A stretch of 49,460 bases of DNA from JAQGHB01 sp036384495 (lineage in GTDB: Bacteria > Patescibacteriota > Saccharimonadia > Saccharimonadales > UBA4665), in the NCBI GenBank assembly GCA_036384495.1, contig DASVMD010000076.1, forward strand, positions 1 through 49,460. Direction: 5' to 3'. Position numbers and translations under genes: made by a program. Of the stretch, positions 23,928 to 33,027 are shown piece by piece. How positions within the stretch are numbered: the first letter of the stretch is position 1; each line of letters begins with the position of its first letter. The notes under the pieces were generated by a model. That model was given only the letters and a program-made list of their open reading frames with translations, did not search any database and was not told where the DNA came from.

Positions 23928-24980
23928 ATGGTTTTGTCGGTCGGCGAGAAGACTTACGCACGCGATATAGCGCTGCCCTCTTTCCCGGAAGTGGAAAACG
24001 ACTACTTGCCTGATACGGCTCTAGTCCATTTTCATTTTGCGCCCCATGCTACGGCTGAACACTTTGATGCCGCCAGTGAGCATTTAAAAGTGGCGGACAT
24101 ATACATACCTGAAGCTGTTGGCTGGGACGCGTCTGAACTACGTGACATAAACGCTATATCCAAGGGGGACAAGAAAGCGATCGCTAGAGCAAAGTTCTGG
24201 AATGCAAAAGATCCCATGGGCGCCTACTGTGATGCTCGCAACGATGCCTTGGCACGAACGTATAAGCCTGTGCTGTTGGTTGACGCCTCGGCCGATCAAA
24301 GAAGTTACCTAACTGGCCAGGCTTATTGGAAGACTTTTGGAGTAAATGCTGATGATCATCTCGAGAAGCTGGCGGACACCATGTCTGTAATAGCAAGGCG
24401 CGCCGCGATGCGAGACAGAATAATTGTGGGCAATCTAGGGCAAAAGGTTTCCGAACTTGTTGTCCGGCATCCTCGGCTAGCAAAAAAACCGACTGTCAAT
24501 GTGTTATGCACACTAGGTAATGCTCATGGGGAAGTCTATGACTATCTCGCTGCCCAAGAGGCCACTAAAGAGAATGTCCAGGTGAGTTACTGGTCAAGTT
24601 TGGGCTATCACGTTCCTGAGCAGGAGCTTGTAGATACATATAGGCGACAAAAGGCACCAACTCGCAGACAATTAATACGTGCTGTCACGGCACTTGCGCT
24701 GGCAGGGTCGGAGCTTCCAGGGCTTGATGAAGGTAGAACCCTCTATAATGCTCTTGCCTTAGTGTCGAGAAAACCAGATGCGCATTTTATTCTTGGGGCT
24801 ACAATGCTTGAATTGATGATGGAAGAACCCGAAGAGGCGTTGCAGTGGGCGTTCAAAACTAACACCCTCAAAGCTGAGGAAACCGCCGACTCCCAAGGCC
24901 TAGAATATCTCTGCTCCATGGCCACTAGAGCAGATGCGCTACTTAAAACTGACGCTACTTTCTGGCGTCGTGCTCGATAA
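23928..24980 (+). CDS. unknown 350-residue protein
   Basis: The start is 3 nt after the rpmG stop, so it is probably co-transcribed. No signal peptide or membrane segment. The middle (about 165-205: AMRDRIIVGNLGQKV then PTVNVLCTLGNAHGEVYDYL) resembles the arrangement of TraB/EreA-like proteins, where a conserved MRDRxI and a hydrophobic strand ending in G-A-x-H occur; this is a weak similarity by eye. It overlaps the convergent GH15 gene by 42 nt. Confidence 0.75.
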   Translation: MVLSVGEKTYARDIALPSFPEVENDYLPDTALVHFHFAPHATAEHFDAASEHLKVADIYIPEAVGWDASELRDINAISKGDKKAIARAKFWNAKDPMGAYCDARNDALARTYKPVLLVDASADQRSYLTGQAYWKTFGVNADDHLEKLADTMSVIARRAAMRDRIIVGNLGQKVSELVVRHPRLAKKPTVNVLCTLGNAHGEVYDYLAAQEATKENVQVSYWSSLGYHVPEQELVDTYRRQKAPTRRQLIRAVTALALAGSELPGLDEGRTLYNALALVSRKPDAHFILGATMLELMMEEPEEALQWAFKTNTLKAEETADSQGLEYLCSMATRADALLKTDATFWRRAR

Positions 24981-26888
24981 GTCCAAGATAGTATTCACCA
25001 TCTCGGCATGACTCCAAACTAGCGGTGCGACACCAATGGGCGCTCCTGAATCAGCATCAAATTGCTCACTGAGTACACCGCTCGGCAACTCGTGATCTAG
25101 GCACCATTGAATAAGAGCAGCCGCCTCGTCGGAACGGCCAGTAGCGAGGTAGAATTGTGCTAGCCACAGTGTGCAGACAATCCAGGGATTGCCTGGGTAT
25201 TGTTGCGCAGCTAAGAAGTAGCCATCACCTGGGTAGCGAATCACGCCACCGGCAGGGGAGCGATTTAGTAGCTGCTCTTCTACTTTTTTGGCGGTGCTGG
25301 CAATCCGAGGATCGTCGAGCGGCAAACCGGCGTACATATATGGTCCATACAAGCTCGAAATATCCAAAACATTGTCGTAGGTGATGGTGCCGTCGTCGTT
25401 GAGCAAAAAGCCTTTTATAAAGTAGCCGTCTTCGTGGTACAGCTTGTCGAGATTAAGGCGGATGCTGGTAGCGGTGCGTCGCCACTGCACGGCATGCTCC
25501 GGGAGCTCTACTAAATCTGCCAGTTTGGCGGCCGTTTCCAGTGCGGCAATCACCGTGCAAACCGTGTATGTAGATGTTAAAAACTTCTGTTCCCAGAGAT
25601 CGTAGCTGGCGTGCGGCAGGCCGGTGGCATCATCTATAAAGCGACACATAAAGTTAGCACAGGGCAAAATAAAAGTCTGAAACATGTTCTGCACGAAGGT
25701 CAGGTCTTTGCTGGCATCGTAGTATTCGCCGATCATAAAGATGACGCTGGCTGTTTCGTCCTCCTGGATAGCCAATTCCTGGCTGCGGCCGTGCACCAAG
25801 GGGTGCCAGGTGCTGCCAATGGCGCGATCCGGCTGATATTTGTGCATCAGGTAGCCGTCCGGATGCATGGTGTCGCGAGCGAAATAAAAGAATTGCTGGG
25901 CTTCGTTGGTGTGCCCAAGGCGTATGAGCGGCCACAGTGCGTAGGAGGCATCTCGCGGCCAGCAGTAACAGTAGTAGTCACGGCCAAAATTAAAGATGCT
26001 GGAGTCACCGCTGGCTAGTACCGAGCCACGTTCGTCGCAGTGGGCTTTAATGGTGAGCAGGCTGCGTTCTAGCGTCTTTCGGTGCAAGCTCGGTACTTCC
26101 ACGTTGCCGCTGCCCAGCCACGCTTGCCAGTGTTGGCGGGCGTGCCGCAGCCGATCTTCCATGGCTACTTTGTTAAATTCATTGTGGACGTCCTGGGCGT
26201 CGGTTTGGCTGCTGGCGGCGATTACCCAATAGTCGAGCGTGGTGCTTTGGCCGCCGGCCAGTCGCCGCGCAAAGCGGATCACACTATCGACACCGCCATG
26301 CTCCACGAGATTGCCCGACAACTCGCCGTCCTCGGCATCAAAATAGGTGCCAGCCTTGCCCTCAATGGCATAGTTACCCACGGCGTATTGGTCAAATACT
26401 TGGCCATCGCTGAATTTACCGCCGATAGCCAAACACTGCCGCCCCTTGTAATCAAATATGTAGTGCTTTTCGGGCACATAAATGGCCGTATCGGCCCGGC
26501 CAGCGTGCGATATCTGGAAGACCTGATGCATAAATAGGCGCACATCGCGCTCGTGGTCGGCCTGATTAGTGATCGTAATGTGCCTGATTAACGAATTAGT
26601 ATCGATATCGATGTAATCCTGCAGCAGCAGCTCGACTTGCAGCTCGCTCGATTGCGTGCGGATTTGGCTAATGAGAGCACCGTCTTCGTAGAGCACCTCT
26701 GCTTGCCAGCTGCCGTCATCGGTCCAACGAAAGGCGCCGTCCACCCAAACGCCAATTTTGTGGTGGATGCTGCGAGCGTTGGTTAAGTTTTCGAGTCCGA
26801 CATAAGGGTAGTAGAAATCATGCACCAGGCCATTTTCGTCCATGCCAATGAACATTTGACCGTTGCTGAGGACAATTGGCCGGCCCAT
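24939..26888 (-). CDS. GH15-family glucoamylase-like glycoside hydrolase
   Basis: Hydrolyses terminal alpha-glucosidic bonds (glucoamylase or trehalase type). The 649-residue product has an N-terminal beta-sandwich (about 1-250) and an (alpha/alpha)6 barrel with RDYYCYCWPRDASYALWPLIRLG, DLWEQKFLTSTYT carrying the catalytic acid Glu, and APLVWSHAEMV carrying the second Glu. No signal peptide, so it is cytoplasmic. TAATG overlap with the upstream GH57 gene. Substrate may be glycogen, maltodextrin or trehalose. Confidence 0.92.
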   Translation of the reverse strand: MGRPIVLSNGQMFIGMDENGLVHDFYYPYVGLENLTNARSIHHKIGVWVDGAFRWTDDGSWQAEVLYEDGALISQIRTQSSELQVELLLQDYIDIDTNSLIRHITITNQADHERDVRLFMHQVFQISHAGRADTAIYVPEKHYIFDYKGRQCLAIGGKFSDGQVFDQYAVGNYAIEGKAGTYFDAEDGELSGNLVEHGGVDSVIRFARRLAGGQSTTLDYWVIAASSQTDAQDVHNEFNKVAMEDRLRHARQHWQAWLGSGNVEVPSLHRKTLERSLLTIKAHCDERGSVLASGDSSIFNFGRDYYCYCWPRDASYALWPLIRLGHTNEAQQFFYFARDTMHPDGYLMHKYQPDRAIGSTWHPLVHGRSQELAIQEDETASVIFMIGEYYDASKDLTFVQNMFQTFILPCANFMCRFIDDATGLPHASYDLWEQKFLTSTYTVCTVIAALETAAKLADLVELPEHAVQWRRTATSIRLNLDKLYHEDGYFIKGFLLNDDGTITYDNVLDISSLYGPYMYAGLPLDDPRIASTAKKVEEQLLNRSPAGGVIRYPGDGYFLAAQQYPGNPWIVCTLWLAQFYLATGRSDEAAALIQWCLDHELPSGVLSEQFDADSGAPIGVAPLVWSHAEMVNTILDLSSTTPESSVSFK

Positions 26889-28087
26889 TAATTTGCCTCC
26901 ATCAGGCGGAATTTGAGGTCGCGAAAGGCATTCATGAAATTAATATAGGCCTCGTACGGTGTTTTATAGGGGCTGAAGTAGGCGTGAATATCGCCATCGT
27001 TGAACCACTTAGTGCACATGTAGTAGAAGTGGTCGGAGGTTTGCAGCTTGCGCCAATCTTCGATCAACGCCCAGTCGCCGGTGGCCAAAATGTCGCTTTC
27101 CAACGCATACAGATCAGTTATAGAGCTAGATTGCATGGCATTACCTAGCCAAGCCGATAGATCACGCTCGGTGTCGGCCCAGGTGATCGTACCGGGCGAA
27201 TCAATGCTCCCAACAGGGGTAAAGCTGTCAATAGCCTCGGAAACGGTCATAAAGGTGTGCCTGGGAGTTTTAAGCCACTCCTTGGGCAGGTGTTCCAAGA
27301 AGTCAAAAATGCCGGATTCCTGCCACTGGTGCTCGCCAAAGGTCTCGTAGTCCATGAATAGGTTAAAGTTGGTGGCGTCGCCGTCTTCACTGAGCCAATG
27401 GGCGAATTTATCGGCAGTTAGCGGCCATTCTTTCCAGTCTCGGTCGCCAAAACGAAAGGCGATATCATCGCTCAGCTTGTAGTTTTTCATGAGCAGGCGG
27501 ATATTGTCGGTATGCTCGGGGCGGTACACGTAATTTGGGCTGCGCCAATCCAATACGGGATCCCAGCCCTCGGCCAGAATTCCCTTATAACCGGCTTGAT
27601 CCGCCCAATAAGCCAGATCATTGTTGTAGGCCAACTCGGTGTTGCGGAAGACCTGCGGCGTTTGGCCGAACAGTTCTTGCACTTTTTGGCGGTGCATTTC
27701 GACCTGCACTTCGAACTCAGCACGCGAATAAAAGAAGGCCAGGCTGTGATGGTAGGTTTCGGCCACGATCTCGACGCGGCCAGTGGCACACAGCTCCTGA
27801 AATGACTGCAAGGCCTCGGGTGCCCACGCCTGTAACTGCTCCAGCACCGTGCCGGTAATAGATAAACTGAGCTTAAATTCGGGATTTTGCCGCAAAAGCT
27901 CCAGCAAACGCGCATTGGTTGGCAGGTACGACTTTTGGGCGACTTTTTGCAGGATTCGCTGGTTGCTTTCTTGGGAGTCATAGGGCGCATCAAAGTAATC
28001 GTGGCGCACGGCGGTGTCAAACACGGTGTAATGCCGCACGCGATACGGCTGGTGGACGTGCAGGTATAGCACAATCGCTTTGCTCAT
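26888..28087 (-). CDS. GH57-family alpha-amylase-like protein
   Basis: The 399-residue product has the GH57 regions: LYLHVHQPYR near the N-terminus, ETYHHSLAF, GILAEGWDPVLDW with the nucleophile Glu, FMDYETFGEH with the acid Asp, and DWALIEDWRKLQTSDHFYYM. Family members are alpha-amylases, 4-alpha-glucanotransferases or branching enzymes. No signal peptide. It overlaps the GT4 gene by 4 nt (ATGA), so the three genes form a tight operon. Confidence 0.93.
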   Translation of the reverse strand: MSKAIVLYLHVHQPYRVRHYTVFDTAVRHDYFDAPYDSQESNQRILQKVAQKSYLPTNARLLELLRQNPEFKLSLSITGTVLEQLQAWAPEALQSFQELCATGRVEIVAETYHHSLAFFYSRAEFEVQVEMHRQKVQELFGQTPQVFRNTELAYNNDLAYWADQAGYKGILAEGWDPVLDWRSPNYVYRPEHTDNIRLLMKNYKLSDDIAFRFGDRDWKEWPLTADKFAHWLSEDGDATNFNLFMDYETFGEHQWQESGIFDFLEHLPKEWLKTPRHTFMTVSEAIDSFTPVGSIDSPGTITWADTERDLSAWLGNAMQSSSITDLYALESDILATGDWALIEDWRKLQTSDHFYYMCTKWFNDGDIHAYFSPYKTPYEAYINFMNAFRDLKFRLMEAN

Positions 28088-29289
28088 GCCGCTGCCCCCA
28101 CCGCGTGATCCTGGTATAACTGGGCCACTTTGTGGCTGGCATCGTCCCAGGAGAGCTTTTGATACTCGACCTGGGCGTTTTGCAGCAGTTCGTCGCGCAG
28201 CGGGTCACTGAGCATAACGGCGGCGATCTGGTTGGCCATTTCGTTGATATCCCAATAATCGACTTTTAGGCAGTTGTTGAGCACTTCGCTGACCCCTGAT
28301 TGCTTGCTGACCAGCGCCGGTGTGCCGTAGCCAATGGCCTCCAGCGGCGTCAGGCCAAAGGGCTCAGAGACCGAAGGCATCACAAACAGATCACCAATAC
28401 CAAAAGCATCGCGCCAGCGTTTACCGCGCTGGAAGTCGGCAAACAGCACGTTGGGCCCGATGTCGAGTTCGGCAGCTAGCTCAATAAGCTCGTACGATTG
28501 CTCGCCGCTGCCGACAATCAAAAATAGGGTTTTGGGTGCTTTGGCAATGACTTGCTGCGCTGCTCGTAACAGATTGGGCAGGCCTTTTTGGACGGTTAAA
28601 CGGCCGACATTGACCACCACGCGGTAGCCCTGAGCTTTCATGGCTTCCAGATAGCGATAGGCGGTGCTGTCGTCGAGTGGCGTCAGCGAATCGGCATCGA
28701 TGCTGTTATGGATGACTTCTATCTTGCTAGCAGGCACCAAATAGTCGCGAACAATGGCATTTTTGGTGTGTTGACTAACAGCGATAATGCGGTCGGCCAG
28801 ATGCATAGACGTTTCTTCGATTTCACGCACCAGTGGGTTACCCGGTCCGCTGCCGGCGCGATCCGACTCTACAGAGTGGACATGCAAAATTATGGGGCAG
28901 TTTTTGAGCTCTTTCACGCGCAAGGCGGCGCGGAAGGTCAGCCAGTCGTGGGCGTGCACCACGTCGAACTCTTTTTCGTCCACCATCCGGGCTACGGCGT
29001 GCTCGTAGAGTTTTTGCTGATCAAAGACGTCGAGCCACTCCTCAGAACCGTCTTTGTGTATGTATTTGTGGCTGTCATAGGCGATGCCGGAGCGCAGCAC
29101 GGTGGCGGCGTCTTGAGGAGTGGCGGCGGTGATATTCATAAAATCAATGCCGTGCTCGGCCTGGTAGGGCAGGATAAATTCAATGCTAAGATCTTTTTTG
29201 GAGAGGGCTTTACAGAGGTGGTAGCAAGCAATGCCCAGCCCACCGCTATTATGGGGAGGTAACTCCCATCCCAGCATTAATACCTTCAT
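28084..29289 (-). CDS. GT4-family glycosyltransferase, glycogen-synthase-like
   Basis: The 401-residue GT-B enzyme has LGWELPPHNSGGLG (nucleotide-sugar/acceptor loop near residue 8), VHAHDWLTFR, NVGRLTVQKGLPNLLRA and SVSEPFGLTPLEAIGYGTPAL with the E-x7-E motif. This is the pattern of GT4 enzymes annotated as glycogen synthase in bacteria without glgA. First gene of the operon with GH57 and GH15, which suggests synthesis and turnover of an alpha-glucan in the cytoplasm. Confidence 0.92.
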   Translation of the reverse strand: MKVLMLGWELPPHNSGGLGIACYHLCKALSKKDLSIEFILPYQAEHGIDFMNITAATPQDAATVLRSGIAYDSHKYIHKDGSEEWLDVFDQQKLYEHAVARMVDEKEFDVVHAHDWLTFRAALRVKELKNCPIILHVHSVESDRAGSGPGNPLVREIEETSMHLADRIIAVSQHTKNAIVRDYLVPASKIEVIHNSIDADSLTPLDDSTAYRYLEAMKAQGYRVVVNVGRLTVQKGLPNLLRAAQQVIAKAPKTLFLIVGSGEQSYELIELAAELDIGPNVLFADFQRGKRWRDAFGIGDLFVMPSVSEPFGLTPLEAIGYGTPALVSKQSGVSEVLNNCLKVDYWDINEMANQIAAVMLSDPLRDELLQNAQVEYQKLSWDDASHKVAQLYQDHAVGAAA

Positions 29290-29321
29290 TCCTCTGTTCG
29301 CCGCCCCTTTTTGATTTGAAT

Positions 29322-29357
29322 ACCTACAATTATAGGTCTGTTACCTCTTTAGCACAA
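29322..29357 (-). promoter_or_regulatory. promoter and candidate operator of the alpha-glucan operon
   Basis: On the minus strand TTGTGC (29352-29357) and TATAAT (29329-29334) are 17 nt apart. The -10 lies inside a near-palindrome ACCTACAATTATAGGT (29322-29337; one mismatched pair), a place where a repressor could block RNA polymerase. Confidence 0.65.
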
Positions 29358-29390
29358 GCGTAATAGCGCGTATTTGGCCGGAGTTAATAA

Positions 29391-30200
29391 TTATTTAACA
29401 AGTTGGGGTTGCGGCGGCGTCGTTCGCGGCGTAAAAACAATGGCATTGTAGATCGGGAAACCCTCGCTTGATTCTTCATAATCAGTTCGTGGTTTATTGA
29501 GGAGCTGGCCCGCGCTGATATGGGTTGACGAGCTGCCGCCATCCAAGTTTAAGGCTGACTCTACGCCTAAGCTTTTCATAAATCCAGCTAATTCGTGGAG
29601 GTAGAGTCCTGCATCTTTAGGGTGGCGCCCATCGGCAGAAATTGTCCAGATATACTGCCCGTTGCAGCCAATGGCTGCGCGAGGGTAGCGTTCGGCGGTG
29701 ATGTCGGCATCGTGCTGGTGTGCGGTTTGGGAGAACTTCTCTGGATCGCTGCGGAGCGAACGATGAGTTACGTCATTGTCGTGGAGCAGCAAAGGGCCGG
29801 CCTGCAACAAGTCTCCTTCTGGTGTCTCTGGTAGGACATGCCGAGGCCCAAGCTGGATGTTGCCTTCAGCATCAACGTGAATGCTACCACGACGAGGGCC
29901 ATGATCACTGTCAAATGGCACAAATGGCAGCGGCTGGCCCTGCACATGCAACTCTCCAAGTGGTTGGCCTATAGATCGCAAAAAGAAGCCGCCATTAATT
30001 GCATCGTGATAACTGTTTTCGCGGCACCATTCAAGCAGTGGTGTGGCCTCTGTAAAAGTGACTACTTGCGCTTGGAAAGCAGTCCGGGCGTATTGCGCGT
30101 AATGGATGGTCGTACGTTGGCCGTCGGAAAGCTCTAACTCAGCGTGACCGATAATAGGCTGAGGAGTAAGTGGCAGTTCGTATGTCTGCTGCAGAGCCAT
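29391..30200 (-). CDS. NAGPA-domain (phosphodiester glycosidase-like) protein
   Basis: The 269-residue product carries the DUF2233/NAGPA signature: NGGFFLRSIGQPLGEL near residue 70, RAAIGCNGQYIWTISADG, and ESALNLDGGSSSTHISAGQLLN. Members act on phosphodiester-linked sugars or exopolysaccharide. No signal peptide is visible, unlike most relatives. TACAGT lies 10 nt before the ATG on the minus strand. Confidence 0.85.
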   Translation of the reverse strand: MALQQTYELPLTPQPIIGHAELELSDGQRTTIHYAQYARTAFQAQVVTFTEATPLLEWCRENSYHDAINGGFFLRSIGQPLGELHVQGQPLPFVPFDSDHGPRRGSIHVDAEGNIQLGPRHVLPETPEGDLLQAGPLLLHDNDVTHRSLRSDPEKFSQTAHQHDADITAERYPRAAIGCNGQYIWTISADGRHPKDAGLYLHELAGFMKSLGVESALNLDGGSSSTHISAGQLLNKPRTDYEESSEGFPIYNAIVFTPRTTPPQPQLVK

Positions 30201-30208
30201 GCTTACGC

Positions 30209-31168
30209 TTACTGTAGCAGGCTTTTTGACAGAATCAAGCCTTTTTTGGGCGCCAGCACACGACGACCGTACAATTCCGCCAGTACACCGTACAAAACCC
30301 CCAAACCAACAATGGTGACGCGCATAACCAAAGTGGAAGCCACAGCTTGCCCAACGGTGACATCAGATAACAGCAGCACCCCGATAGCGCTGTGTTCGCT
30401 GGCTCCAAAGCCACCCGGCAACAGAGAGAAGAAGCCAACCAAGATAGGAATCACGTAAAACAGGGCCGCATGGAAAATATTAAGATGGCCACCCAGACCC
30501 ACAACGGAGGTGTAAGCTATTGCGGCACCGATCAATTCCGTAAGTATCGACAGCCCGAACAAAAATGGTAGGCGTTTACGTGTCAAAACAGCGGCGTGAC
30601 GTTTGTTCAAATCGTCGATAGTTTTTTCTGTTACGTTCACAAACGGCAATTTATTGAGCAAACGGACAAAACCAACCAGGTGCCCAGCCCTGATTGCCAA
30701 CACACAAGCAATCACCATCATACCAAAGACAAGAAACGGCAAGCGCAGCGTTTGTAACGCCAGAGCACTCACGAAAGCAACACTACCAAGTGCCGCACCC
30801 TCCAAAAGGCCTTGCAACGTAAACTGGGGAATAGACTTACTCAAAGGAACGCCAGTATAGCGCTCTAAGGCGTGCGAGCGGTAAATTTCTCCGGCCGGCA
30901 ACAAACTGACCGGCTGAGCGCTGATATAGCTCACCACCACCGGCCGAAGCTGCACCTTTTTGATGCCCATAGCCCGCAATAAGTACCAATAACGGGCTAC
31001 TTTTGAGCCATAATACAGCAAGCTCAGCCCAACCAAGATAAGGATCGTACTGAGGTCCAGGTCAGCTAAAATGTGACCGACCTGCCCCCATGGAGCATAC
31101 CCGGCTAAGATGGCCAGCAAAATAACGCTAATAATTACCGGTATAACTCGTTTGGCGGTCTTTTTCAT
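30209..31168 (-). CDS. lysylphosphatidylglycerol synthase TM-region family membrane protein
   Basis: A 319-residue polytopic protein with about eight hydrophobic segments and the family pattern YYGSKVARYWYLLRAMGI, SLLPAGEIYRSHALERYTG and LLPGGFGASEHSAIGVLLL. Such proteins are flippase-like membrane domains (UPF0104/PF03706). No synthase domain is fused. TACACT lies 8 nt before the ATG (minus strand). Confidence 0.88.
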   Translation of the reverse strand: MKKTAKRVIPVIISVILLAILAGYAPWGQVGHILADLDLSTILILVGLSLLYYGSKVARYWYLLRAMGIKKVQLRPVVVSYISAQPVSLLPAGEIYRSHALERYTGVPLSKSIPQFTLQGLLEGAALGSVAFVSALALQTLRLPFLVFGMMVIACVLAIRAGHLVGFVRLLNKLPFVNVTEKTIDDLNKRHAAVLTRKRLPFLFGLSILTELIGAAIAYTSVVGLGGHLNIFHAALFYVIPILVGFFSLLPGGFGASEHSAIGVLLLSDVTVGQAVASTLVMRVTIVGLGVLYGVLAELYGRRVLAPKKGLILSKSLLQ

Positions 31169-31246
31169 GTCTTACTAGTGTACTATCCTTGGTCGTAGTA
31201 ATTTTGTATTTGCCAGACTAGTTATACAGAAAAACATTTTTCAGGA

Positions 31247-31252
31247 TATAAT
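31247..31252 (+). promoter_or_regulatory. -10 box of a leaderless promoter (lipoprotein gene)
   Basis: TATAAT ends 6 nt before the ATG at 31259; no Shine-Dalgarno fits in the gap. The stretch TCAGGATATAATA is repeated before trpS (18719-18730). The -35 is poor (TTATAC at 31222). Confidence 0.65.
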
Positions 31253-31258
31253 AGGCTT

Positions 31259-31699
31259 ATGAGAATTGGTAAAGAGCTCGCGGCTATCACGTCAGTTGGT
31301 ATTGCATGTGCCACCAGCGCTTGCGGCCTTTACGACACGCCGCCAGACGAAAGCATGCGAGTATTCTGTGATAACGATCCTGCGGCTGCAATCATTGTCA
31401 ATTTTGCCCAGCTTGGGCTCAGACGTAACCACCCTCTGACTCTTGAGGTTGCTGACCAGCATGAGAAGATGAAAATTAAGATACGTATGGCTGGCCGAAT
31501 TAGTATACATGGCCAAGAAGTTACATCTCGGGACGCAGGTAAAGTGATAGCTACGCTGCCCACGGCACGAGTACTGGCAGGCACGGCAGCACCAAGTCCA
31601 GATAGTGGTTACTATGCCGGCGACAAAGGCCTCACTCTTGCGTGCAACCAGGCAACAATAGACGACATGCGCCACAACTCCCTTATAGTAGCTAAATAA
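31259..31699 (+). CDS. putative lipoprotein of unknown function
   Basis: The 146-residue product has a short basic start, a hydrophobic stretch and a lipobox-like TSAC with Cys22 followed by Gly, so it is probably a membrane-anchored lipoprotein. The mature part (FCDNDPAAAIIVNFAQLGLRRNHPLTLEV) is unrecognised; it holds two more cysteines that may pair. Confidence 0.7.
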   Translation: MRIGKELAAITSVGIACATSACGLYDTPPDESMRVFCDNDPAAAIIVNFAQLGLRRNHPLTLEVADQHEKMKIKIRMAGRISIHGQEVTSRDAGKVIATLPTARVLAGTAAPSPDSGYYAGDKGLTLACNQATIDDMRHNSLIVAK

Positions 31700-31754
31700 T
31701 CAATACCCGTGGGCTGGGGCAGCTTTCGTGGCGTCCTTGACAAGGCCCTACACG

Positions 31755-32141
31755 CTAGTAACTATCTGGATACGCTGGCTTATCGTAATATGCAAGGTAT
31801 GTATCAAGTTCGGTCGAAGTCGCGACGATCCGAGCCGCAAGTGTATCGGTCAAATCACGCATGCAAACCTGCGCACGCGTAGAAGGATCTTCAAAGTCCG
31901 CTGATATCATTCGATAAAAAACGTGGCTACCAGTTTTCTCGTACTTGGCACCTACATCGACCATGTCGTCTGATATTGAATTAACTATATTGGTATATAC
32001 AGTTCCAAATCCAAGGCCTTCTATATAAAAATGACGAGCGAGTTCAACTTCGCCCGCAGCAAGCTCAGCTTCATTTGCAGGATTACCTGTTTCTACATTG
32101 TAAGGCGGGGAAAATAATACGTTGCTTGTAGTCTCTGTCAT
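31755..32141 (-). CDS. unknown 128-residue protein
   Basis: Acidic soluble protein, no family recognised, no membrane segment. Support for being real: TATAAT on the minus strand (32150-32155) lies 8 nt before the ATG with no competing frame. Convergent with the lipoprotein gene, 55 nt apart. Confidence 0.65.
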   Translation of the reverse strand: MTETTSNVLFSPPYNVETGNPANEAELAAGEVELARHFYIEGLGFGTVYTNIVNSISDDMVDVGAKYEKTGSHVFYRMISADFEDPSTRAQVCMRDLTDTLAARIVATSTELDTYLAYYDKPAYPDSY

Positions 32142-32191
32142 TAAAAGTGATTATACTCTAACGATACATAATTGTAAATATGGCAATATTA

Positions 32192-32266
32192 TGGCAGGGG
32201 CACGTGGAATCGAACCACGATCTAAGGTTTTGGAGACCTTTATACTAACCGTTGTACTATGCCCCT
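32192..32266 (-). tRNA. tRNA-Trp (CCA)
   Basis: The minus strand starts AGGGGCATAGTACAACGG, anticodon loop CTCCAAA (CCA), T-arm CGTGGTTCGATTCCACG, acceptor AGGGGCA/TGCCCCT, discriminator G and encoded CCA. It reads UGG; its anticodon does not match UAG, so it is not an amber suppressor. Confidence 0.95.
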
Positions 32267-32358
32267 AGAACGCCAGGCTCCATCATAATCGAAAAATGAT
32301 ATTTTGTCATCTGTTTTGGCTTTTCAACGTGCGCAAAATCTGCTATAAATGTAACGAC

Positions 32359-33018
32359 ATGGCCAAGATTTATCCAACCAAGCCCTTCTTATTGCTGTTT
32401 TACGGCTTTCCAGGCTCCGGCAAAACCTACTTTGCGCGTCAATTTTGCGACAATGTTCAGGCTGCGCATTTACAGGCTGACCGTATCCGTGGCGAACTGT
32501 TTGATAACCCCCGTTACGACAAGCAAGAAAACGCCATCGTCACGCATCTCATGAACTATATGACTGAGGAATTTTTGTCGGCCGGTGTATCTGTTGCCTA
32601 CGACATGAACTCACTGCGCGCCAAGCAGCGTCACGAGCTGCGTAACCTAGCCCGCAAATGCCACGCTACACCGCTGTTAGTTTGGTTCCAGATGGATGCC
32701 GACACCGCCTTTAGCCGCAACCAAAAGCGCGACCGTCGACGCGCCGACGACAAATATGCTGCCAGCTGGGATCGCAGTAGTTTTGAAAACGTCGTTGGCG
32801 GCATGCAAAATCCGGTTGTCGCCGAGGATTACGTGGTGGTCAGCGGCAAGCACCTCTTTAACATGCAGCAAAGCGCGGTGATCAGTAAGCTGCGCGACCT
32901 CGGTGTTTTGAGCCTGGACGACGCTAATGCCAAAGTAGTAAAACCTGGCATGGTCAATCTGGTACCTAACTCGCAAGGGCGCGTTGATATGACTCGCCGC
33001 AACATCTCAATTCGGTAA
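32359..33018 (+). CDS. P-loop kinase-like protein (AAA_33/zeta-toxin-like fold)
   Basis: The 220-residue product has Walker A GFPGSGKT (about residues 16-23), a following QADRIRGELFD and DMNSLRAKQRHELRNLA, the pattern of polynucleotide/small-molecule kinases in the AAA_33 group. Target unknown; no antitoxin partner is next to it. The start at 32359 was preferred to an upstream in-frame one because TATAAA (32344-32349) lies 9 nt before it. Confidence 0.82.
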   Translation: MAKIYPTKPFLLLFYGFPGSGKTYFARQFCDNVQAAHLQADRIRGELFDNPRYDKQENAIVTHLMNYMTEEFLSAGVSVAYDMNSLRAKQRHELRNLARKCHATPLLVWFQMDADTAFSRNQKRDRRRADDKYAASWDRSSFENVVGGMQNPVVAEDYVVVSGKHLFNMQQSAVISKLRDLGVLSLDDANAKVVKPGMVNLVPNSQGRVDMTRRNISIR

Positions 33019-33027
33019 CAAAAAACT

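Noticed and set aside
28708..29262. 184-codon plus-strand frame opposite the GT4 gene
   Set aside because: The GT4 gene on the minus strand has clear motifs and operon overlaps; the plus frame is its shadow.
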